This document shows positions 56,173 through 64,000 of a stretch of 64,000 nucleotides of DNA, piece by piece. The position numbers and the translations under genes are program-made. The notes beneath the pieces were generated by a model. That model was not told where the DNA came from and made no database searches. It saw nothing but the letters and a program-made list of their open reading frames with translations. This stretch comes from Gaertneriomyces semiglobifer (Eukaryota > Chytridiomycota > Chytridiomycetes > Spizellomycetales > Spizellomycetaceae). Positions within the stretch are counted from its first letter, which is position 1. Each line of letters starts with the position of its first letter. The DNA lies in assembly GCA_025558075.1 (NCBI GenBank), contig JAHLKF010000003.1, positions 186,001 to 250,000 on the forward strand, written 5' to 3'.

Positions 56173-58980
56173 TCAAGCCCAGGCGGTTTCTGTTCCTACA
56201 AGTTCAACTCTCTCAGAGTTGCCTCCGCGCTTTGTGATGCGCCCAATTTCGTAAACTTCCTCCCCAGCTTCCTTCAACAATTGTGATACCTCTTTCACAT
56301 TGTCGGGACTGACAACCAGAACCATACCAATACCGCAGTTGAAAGTCCGAGCAAGCTCAGCTGCATCGGAAGGTTTAGTTTCATGGAACGTATATGGAAC
56401 AGGCAAGACCACGACTTACCATCCGCGATAGAGCCGGCATGCTTCACCCATCTAAACATTGGTGGCAACGGCCACTTTGATGCATCGACTGTAACGTTGA
56501 AGTTGTCGGGTAACACGCGAGGAATATTCTCCGGGAAACCTCCGCCAGTGATGTGCGCCATAGCCTTGATCAGCCCCTTGCGAATAGCGGGGAGAAGCTG
56601 TCGCACGTAAATGCGTGTTGGTGTCAGCAAAGCTTCGCCCAAGGTTTGCCCAGGCTTGGGCGGGGTGAATGGACATGGTGAGTTATAATCGAGATTGGCT
56701 CGCGAGATAACATGTCGCACGAGCGAAAACCCGTTAGAATGCACCCCAGACGATGAAAGGCCAATGAGAACATCATTCTCCACAATGGTATCAAGTTTTG
56801 GTAGAACCTCGCTGCGATCAACTGCTCCGACTACGAAACCGGCCAAGTCATAGTCGCCTAAGTCATTCGAGTTAGAATATTATAGCAATGAAGAATTGAA
56901 CAAGGCGGCAGACGATCGTACCAGGTTTATAGATGCCAGGCATTTCCGCGGTTTCTCCTCCGACCAGGGCGCATCCGGCATCAGAGCAACCAGCGGCAAT
57001 GCCGGCGACAACATCACGCGCAACATCAACCTCCAACTTGCTGGTTGCATAATAGTCCAAGAAGAACAACGGTTCGGCGCCCTGAACAATAACGTCGTTC
57101 ACGCTCATTGCAACCAAGTCAATGCCAATGGTGTCATGCTTGTTCACAGCCTGCGCAATCATAAGTTTGGTGCCAACACCATCGGTACCCGAGACCAGGA
57201 CTGGATCGCTGTAGCCGGCAGCCTTAAGGTCAAACAAACCGCCAAATCCACCTAACTCGGCATCAGTGCCAGTTCTCCGTGTAGCCTTCACGAGCGGTTT
57301 GATTTTTTCAACTAAAAGGTTGCCAGCGTCAATGTCAACTCCAGCCTGAGCATAGGTTGCCCCCGACTGCTTTTGCTTAGATATCCATGTCATTGCGCGA
57401 TGTCCGATGTCTTTGCGGTATTGTGCGCCGTCGAACTTGATCAGCGGTACTTGCGCATTTGCGATGGACAATGCTTCTTTCAGATCCGAGGCAACCGCGG
57501 TAACAGCGAGGACGCGACCGCCGGACGTACATAGCTTTCCGTCGCGGAGAGATGTGCCAGCGTGGAAGATGGTCACGCCTATGCGGAAGTCAGTCGGCTA
57601 CATTTCAACATCACAATCATGTTATAGGCCGAAACATACCGTCCGGTACAGACGTCAGTGTGATCTCCTGGCCTTTCTGATAAGTGCCGGGGTATCCTTT
57701 TGCCGCGAGGACAACGGTTGCAGCGGCGGCAGGCTTAAAGATGACGTTAACCGAGTCTAGACGTGTTTCAGCAGCTGCTAGCATGATTTCAAAGAGGTCG
57801 GAAGACTCATCCAGTAGCGGGAGAACAACTTGCGTCTCCGGGTCACCAAATCGGGCGTTGAATTCCAAAACTTTAGGCCCTGACGGGGTAAGCATCAGCC
57901 CGGCGTAGAGGACACCAACAAACGGATGTCCGTCGCGACGCATTCCATCAACGGTGGGCAACAGAACTGTACGCTTGACTTCAGCAGCAAGTTCTGGGGT
58001 GAAAATGGGCGCAGGTGCATACGCTCCCATTCCACCAGTGTTCGGTCCCTTGTCACCATCAAACGCGCGTTTGTGATCTTGAGCAGCTGGCATTGGTACA
58101 ACTGTGTAGCCGTCCGTAAACGCCAACACGCTCACTTCTTCGCCTGTAAGACGCTCCTCAATTACAACCTCATTTCCGGCTTGACCAAATACAGAATCGA
58201 CCATAATGGAGGAAAGGCCCTCGACGGCCTCCTTTTTCGTTTCTGGAAGTAGAACGCCTTTCCCTGCGGCAAGACCGGAAGCTTTGATGACCAAATCACC
58301 TGAAAAGCTCTCCACGTAAGATTTTGCCTTGTTGAAGTCAGTGAAAACCTCGTATGCTGCAGTTGGGATGCGATGTTTCTTCATGAAGTCTTTAGAGAAA
58401 GCCTTGGATCCCTCAAGTCGCGCAGCCTCCTTGGAGGGGCCAAAGCAGGGAATTCCGACTCTTTTGAAAGCTGCTTGAATGCCATCTACAAGAGGTTGCT
58501 CCGGTCCGGGCACGACGAGTTGAACAGAGTTTGCCAAGGCGAAGCTCACTAGACCCTCAAAGTTGACGCCAGCGTCGAGAGCAACATTTTTGACTTTCGG
58601 GCCTAACGTCTCGGTACCTCCGTTCCCTTGATTTGCACCAAAAGAGAACACAAGAGTTTAGAGACCAACGCCAGCAAAAGCCAGCAAGCAACATGAACCA
58701 CCGCAGCTCAGCGCGCCTTTCCCTTCAAAGAGCGTTAAGTTGCTCAATTCAGAGGAGCCAGTGAACGAAGGAGGGAATCATGCCCTCTTAGCAGGCTAAT
58801 TTCTCCATCTCTCCTTCTCACACTCGCCTCCATTTTGGCTTTCGCTTGGCGGGGTTATGATGCATTGTAGTGCTTACCGGGTGCGACAAAGATCGTCCCG
58901 ACGCGTGAAGATTTGGACAATGCCCAAGCGATGGCATGCTCTCTTCCCCCCGAACCAACAAGAAGAACGTTGGCCGACAT
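56173..58980 (-). CDS. ADE5,7: Bifunctional GARS-AIRS purine biosynthesis enzyme
   Basis: Five exons: 58980-58878, 58626-57640, 57578-56922, 56857-56420 and 56360-56173; 790 aa. Residues 1-430 are phosphoribosylamine-glycine ligase ([35 protein letters not shown]-grasp [48 protein letters not shown]). Residues about 450-790 are phosphoribosylformylglycinamidine cyclo-ligase ([57 protein letters not shown]). It carries out steps 2 and 5 of de novo purine synthesis in the cytosol. The two-domain fusion is the fungal form (animals add GART). The first intron is 251 nt, the longest in the window. Confidence 0.97.
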
Positions 58981-59969
58981 TGTTTTTTGACTAGATAGCC
59001 GCAAGGGGCCTGGTGATCAGGACTTTACGTTAGACGCTAGTTTGGAAAGAAGATAATATCACATCCTACCCGCGTAATTCAAATGATGGCCTCAAAGAAT
59101 CAGAAATCAGACAGCTGGAATCAAGTTTCCTCTTCTCGTTCGTTGCCCTGTTGAAGATAGCCGTCACTAATAACAACTGGCCACCTTCTCCCACGCTGCT
59201 TTCGCATTTCGTAGGCCTCAAACTCGCAACGCAAAAAGAAAGTCGCTGATGGGCGAGATCTTGGACCCTAACCCCAAAACCCCGACAACGCGCGTTGACA
59301 TTTGCAGGTTAAGAGTTAAACGTGATTTGGAAAAGGCTGCCTATGTCAGCAGGTAGGTCTGCAGGAATTAAGAGGATTTGGATATGGGAGCGGTGGATCA
59401 CTCTAGACGGAATGCGTTATTGGCGGAAGAAAGTTCGTGTGAACCGTCATGGAACCCCTGCAGATACGGCGACAGGCTTGCTGGGTGAACAATCGACAGT
59501 CTAATGTCTGTACAGAGCTTGGTGTTCCATGTGACCGTACCCTTCGATCAGCACAGCAAACATGCATGGGCGCGGCCTACCCTTCTCTGCGGCAAGAACG
59601 CTCTCCTATTTCTAACCCTGGGGAAGCTGGACAAGATGCTTAGTCGGCGGAAAGGTTTAGATCAGGTTGACTTCGGGTTCCGCTACAGGTAGCAATTGTC
59701 ATGCGCATTTGTAGTGGTTTACAAACTCGGTGACCCTCTGGTTCATTGCACCTGGCGCCCGCATTTTACTGCATGTTTATGTCGGGAAGCTACTTGTCGA
59801 CTTTCCACCCGCTGCACCACGAGCTGTCTTCAGTCTCTGTGCGGTAATTGGACGTGTAAACGGAAGAAAGGCGTTTGATATAGTCAAATTGGCTCTTTAC
59901 GTTACGATGTAGCCATCACCTACATACCCTACCAACCTGAACATTCTTTTCTACATGAGTCTAAGGTTG
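58981..59969. other. Unassigned stretch between ADE5,7 and the vezatin-like gene
   Basis: About 1 kb with no recognised gene. Plus-strand frames near 59249 (MGEILDPNPKTPTTRVDICR), 59504-59690 and 59730-59912 (KLLVDFPPAAPRAVFSLC) look more protein-like than chance and could be exons of one small intron-rich gene. I could not join them with consistent phase or name a family. Confidence 0.4.
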
Positions 59970-61957
59970 CTATGGTGTAACCTCATTGGTGCCGCGCCGT
60001 TTTATAAGAGCCCTGCCTGCTATAACGCTACGCAGCTCATTGACCATTTCGGAGCGGTGGACTTGTGCGTGTCTACTTTGTTGCTCCAGAGCACGCTCCT
60101 GCGCACGGCGCTGAATTCTCTCCGCTCTGGACAATTTCTAGCAAGAAATATTAGCATTCTTTCCCCAGGCGCACGCGTTAGATACAAAGCCTCTTACGTA
60201 CCTTCAATTCTTGGTATTCGTCAGCCAGATCCTGTGCACCACCTTCATAAACCTCCTCTTCTTCTAGGTCCGCAAATCCACCATAAGGATCAGATGAAGC
60301 ATCGTGCACTCCTAACCGTTGCGTGTAATAATTGAGATCCCAAGTCCGCTCAAGCTCGGGGATGTCCGCATCAGCTTCACTTGACACGACGGCACCTGAC
60401 AACAGCGCCTCCAGCTCCAATCTGGCAGCTGCCAGCTGCGCTTCGACGGATTTGACGGACATACTGAGTTTATCAAAATCAGCCAAAGCGGTTGCTGTGT
60501 CATCCAGAGGATGCTGTGCCTCGCCCACGTCCTCGCAAAACAGTTTTAGGCGCAGGTGCAATTCTTGCAGCTGGTAGCCAACACTTGTGGCGGACTTGTA
60601 GAATGCATGTGATGCGCGAGTTCCATGAGCGCTTTCCCCCTCGGTGCGCGCTAGTGGCAAGATGCCCAGCTCTGCATTTAAAGCATTCCTCAGAGTTATT
60701 CTTTGAGTATGGTGCTTCGTCGTGATAGACGTGAGTATCTCGATCAAGATATGCCACGGCGTGGTGTTGCCGATACGACCTACTTGCGCAATTAATAATA
60801 TTTGGTTGAGAAATTCCACCACTCGAGTTCTCCAACGTTCGAAGTCGTCCTTCAGTGATCGCAATGATAGCTGCTCCGCCTCTGCTTGGGCACCTTCAGT
60901 TGCGGGACTAGGTGGTCTACTGGGGTGTTCATCTCCCATAACGGGGCTCAATTGGTATAGGGATTTCGTGGCAGTATCCAACGCATCCTGCGAGCATTTC
61001 AGCGCATCACGAGTGACGGCCCGTAATATGAGGCACCGGCGAGCTTCCGATGAATGTTCAATACGTGTGATTGGTGGAAGCTTTGCTGACCTAAATCCTG
61101 AGCCTACCCGATTAGACAGCGCCAATGCGTACGGCTGGAGAGTAAGCACTCACAGGCGGTATCCACGTGCCACCAACTCAATTTCTTGTATCATACGTAT
61201 AGCTTTCCTCAGTGATGCATCCAAGTCATACGTAGAATGTAAAAAATTATCAAGTGCGGAAAGGGAGTGATTGAAGCGGCGGGATAGGTTAGCCCTTCCC
61301 TGCACATCGGAATCATTATTAGAATGCCTTGATGACACGTCGAAGAAGAACCAGTGCTCACGCTTACCATCAGCGCAGATGAGCCTAGTAAAAACGGTGC
61401 GGCTAATAACAGATAGCACACTGGTCTCCACCCACTGAGAATATGAGAGCTCCAAATGCCACGAAGCCCGACAACAGCAGTAACGAGTGAAACGCCAATC
61501 AAGGTAGTGACGTTCCATAATTCAGGATGGGGAGGAATCGGCGGGATAGTCAGAGGCTTGTTCTCCGATGATCGAAGATGTTGAATGAGGAAAGTGTAAA
61601 CATGCTCTTTGTATGCTGAAACTAGGTCTGCTTCCGCGGGTGCAGGTGCTGGATAGAACAGTAACTGCAAATGCCGTTGGGACGTAGAAATTAGGTGGAT
61701 CCTGACAGTCATTTACGATAACAACAAGCTCTCACATAAATATATCCATGCAATTTAGATATAATGGTCGCCCAGCGTGATGGCTTTTGCTCCCGCGCCG
61801 TCGTTTGCTCGGGTTCGAGCTCTGGCGGGGTGTCCTCTGCAAATTCTTGTTCGAGTGTTAGCCGCATTGCCCAAACAGTAATGTCTCATCCCATCTCCGA
61901 CTTACCACTCAGATAATCGCCCAGAGGCGTCCCAGCAAATACGACTACCTCGTTCAT
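59970..61957 (-). CDS. Vezatin-like / myosin-binding membrane protein
   Basis: Six exons: 61957-61906, 61836-61736, 61664-61368, 61299-61154, 61090-60202 and 60137-59970; 550 aa, phase kept. Two membrane segments are predicted near residues 101-119 and 132-149. After them comes LSALDNFLHSTYDLDASLRK, then AIRMIQEIELVARGYRL and RRCLILRAVTRDAL, the pattern of the vezatin / Inp2 myosin-binding family (LxxF...S..LD...RKA+R+IQE.E...RG). A long helical region and an EYQELK..AQERALEQQSRH coiled coil close the protein. Relatives anchor myosins at membranes (junctions in animals, peroxisomes for yeast Inp2). The target membrane here is unknown. Confidence 0.75.
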
Positions 61958-62147
61958 TGTACTCTTTTAGTCCGAACCCGAAGGATACTTTCATTGGACC
62001 GCCATCGGGAGCTGTTGAAATTCTTGCGGAACAGAGTCGCCCTGGTTAACGCGCGTTCTCATCACCCACCAGCTACCATCAGCGAGCAACTCTTAAGCCG
62101 ACGCTCGTTTTTCTTTGCATTGGACGTTAAGTTTTACGGTTGTCGCA

Positions 62148-63060
62148 ATGTCTGGCATAGTCTCTCGATCGTCGCCTAGAAGTAAGCCATCTATTCTGGA
62201 AAGGAACCTAACCAAAGGAAGAAATAATGAGGTATTTCAGTGAGCTTGCACCTTCAGTCACATCCATGGCTTATTTCCCAACTCGAAGGTTAGCTTATCG
62301 GCATTCGCTTTCCTCTTTGCGGAAACTCTGAGTTACTCCACAAAGAAGAGCAGCGGAATACAGGACATGGAAAAGAAGTAGGGCCTCCAATAGCAATCTT
62401 TCTCTCCAAATACCTCGCCGTCCGCATTAATATCAATGCAACGTCAAAAGACTATCGGACATAGGCTATCGAGTTGGAATCCGGTTTCTTGAACTGATTA
62501 TATATCGTGACCGGCCGAACCGCCGCGATACTCGACTATTACAAGTGTTGTCGTTTATACATACAACGTTGTGGAAAACCCTCTTCGGAAGACCAGCTGA
62601 TTCATTAGAACGCGGGACTGATAATGAAGATGAATGTAAGAGCTTTGATGCCATAACTGATCCGTGCAACCGACTAATTTGGGTTGGCTACAGATATGAT
62701 CTCCGACAATGAACCTATGATTCAGAAATTTGTTGCGGTGCCAAAAGAGATGTCACAACTGTCATGTGGAGCATTTATGGCAGGGATTGTAGATGCGGTC
62801 TTACAAGGGAGCGGATTTGTAAGGCCATTGCAAGGTTTCTACCGTTGTGACTGCAAGATAGCTAACGACGTTCCTAGCCTGCGCGAGTGAGTGCCCATGC
62901 GACTGGAACAGACGCATTTCCTCTCCGAACCACCATTTTGATGAAATTTGACCGGGCAGGTAAGAGTGTTCAATGCTTTGCGTGGGTAAAGGAAATGGAT
63001 TCATATTTTGGGGCTTTGGCAGTGTTAGTCCGGGAAAAAGCGAGCGAAGGAGCACGATAG
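62148..63060 (+). CDS. TRS31: TRAPP complex subunit Trs31 (TRAPPC5)
   Basis: Six short exons: 62148-62231, 62289-62377, 62451-62635, 62694-62818, 62878-62959 and 63023-63060; 200 aa, the family size. A Bet3-fold core subunit of TRAPP, the Rab1/Ypt1 exchange factor for ER-Golgi traffic. Family blocks across the junctions: SILERNLTKGRNNEVSLSAF, AFLFAETLSYSTK, DIGYRVGIRFLELI, RLLQVLSFIHTTLWKTLFGR, DNEPMIQKFVAVPKEMSQLS, FMAGIVDAVLQGSGFPARVS and FPLRTTILMKFDRAV. No single exon exceeds 62 codons, so simple open-frame scans miss the gene. It is divergent from the vezatin-like gene (190 bases). Confidence 0.95.
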
Positions 63061-64000
63061 CTCCCCAACTGATCTGCTGATAATCGGACTCTAATGATAT
63101 TGCGCACGAGTTGTGCACTAGTCTCAACGTGTCCGTCGCGGTGTACGGCTTTTGTACCCGCCTTGCCCAGCGTACCGCTCGCGTTCATGTACACTGATTC
63201 ACGCTTCCTTCATGTCTCCCACAACGGAGCCATTCTTTGTGGTAAACAAGTGGAGCTAAGCGATCGGGCTACAATGAGAGTGTTGCGCTCTCATGGTCAA
63301 GTACACTGGCACAAGCAGTCTGTGTTGCTGAATAGTCAATGGAGACCACCTGAGGTGCACCACCTTGCCCAATCAGATGGACTGAAGAAACGTGTGTGAT
63401 ACTTTCATCACATCCTGCACTGGTACAAACCAGCCTCCACATAACCGATTGCCACTCGCTCCATCGTGGCGTGGCCGGGCTTTCCTTGAAAGTCTCAACT
63501 TTGCAAATCTTCTGTTAATATCCTGTGCACCTGTTGGTACCTCACTCTCCATTCGTAGCACGACACTCACTACCTGAAGCGATGTATTAACGGCTGGAAG
63601 CGGCCAAGTCAACCTTTCCGCCTGGTAACTGATAAGCCAGGTAATTGATCCACGAGCCGGAAAAAGCACGGCTCTTGCGAAATGAAGTGGGTCCTCGCGT
63701 AGTATTGTATCTTCCCAAAGGGACATCCCATGGCACATCGTCACAGCGGTCCGCGAGCTAGCTCTGACTGCCCTACATTGGCTGCGGACACAGCTGGACC
63801 GAATTTATTGCTTCCCAGGCTGTTGGGCGGCTCGCGATTGCGATCAACTTGAAGAGCGCCCATACCCCATCTTTTCCGCTTCCTCACCATTCGGAGGCTT
63901 AATGGGCGTCCGAATGACTGAAAGACTTAGGAGAGTCCCATTGACGGGAATCGCGGGATGTCGTGAAGCACCGATCGTTGGCCGTCAGATTGAAACAATG
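63061..64000. other. Unassigned right edge of the window
   Basis: About 0.9 kb with no recognised gene. A minus-strand frame at 63744-63373 (MTMCHGMSLWEDTILREDPL, then ARAVLFPARGSITWLISYQA) is the best candidate for an exon of a gene entering from the right, but no family is recognisable and no splice partner was found. Confidence 0.35.

Noticed and set aside
1..64000. CRISPR arrays, bacterial operons, ribosome binding sites, transposons
   Set aside because: The region is spliced eukaryotic DNA; I saw no regularly spaced repeats, transposase, reverse transcriptase, or terminal repeats by eye. tRNA genes were looked for by T-loop-like sequences without a convincing hit; a tRNA scan would be decisive.

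Overview
The window is about 64 kb of nuclear DNA from a flagellated (zoosporic) fungus, most likely a chytrid-like lineage. Genes are dense and intron-rich. Most introns are about 50-80 nt with GT-AG ends, genes lie on both strands, and intergenic gaps are short. Fungal markers include a SIN-type CDC14, a fused ADE5,7 purine enzyme, an Air1/2-type zinc-knuckle protein and the Rix1-complex subunit IPI1. They sit next to motile-cilium genes that Dikarya lack: DNAAF1, DRC9/IQCG, a CFAP119-like protein and a profilin-4. The lineage call is an inference from gene content; no rRNA, tRNA, CRISPR array or transposon was recognised. Most gene models are multi-exon. I placed exon ends by hand from splice signals and checked that the reading phase is kept across every junction.

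Layout. 1-10.6 kb: truncated aspartyl aminopeptidase (-), a nuclear mitochondrially targeted LAGLIDADG protein without catalytic acids (+), an OFA-type MFS transporter (-), a poorly resolved stretch with a membrane-protein exon, and a cytochrome P450 (-). 11-19.4 kb: SPB1 (+), RSM22 (-), an F-box/WD40 protein (+) and a PaiB-like FMN-binding protein (+). 19.7-29 kb: mitochondrial AspRS (-), CDC14 (+), eRF1 (-), RPB10 (+), a J-like HPD protein (+) and a WNK kinase (-). The eRF1/RPB10 promoter holds a 28-C run. 29.8-40.5 kb: Air1/2-like (+), alpha-arrestin (+), PFN4 (-), IMP4 (-), DNAAF1 (+). 40.6-52.2 kb: IPI1 (-), COQ10 (+), ELMO-domain protein (-), COA6 (+), GID8 (-), GOS1 (+), mitochondrial thioesterase (-), SEC22A/C-like (+). 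52.7-64 kb: CFAP119-like (+), DRC9 (-), ADE5,7 (-), vezatin-like (-), TRS31 (+), then about 0.9 kb unassigned.

Themes. Ribosome biogenesis and translation are prominent (SPB1, IMP4, IPI1, RSM22, eRF1, AspRS, RPB10). Vesicle traffic is represented by GOS1, the SEC22-like protein, TRS31 and the ELMO protein. Mitochondrial function is represented by COQ10, COA6, RSM22, AspRS and the LAGLIDADG protein. Four cilium-linked genes lie within about 21 kb (35.6-56.0 kb). The most unusual item is the degenerate LAGLIDADG protein at 2.6-5.1 kb, a candidate nucleus-encoded splicing factor for mitochondrial introns.
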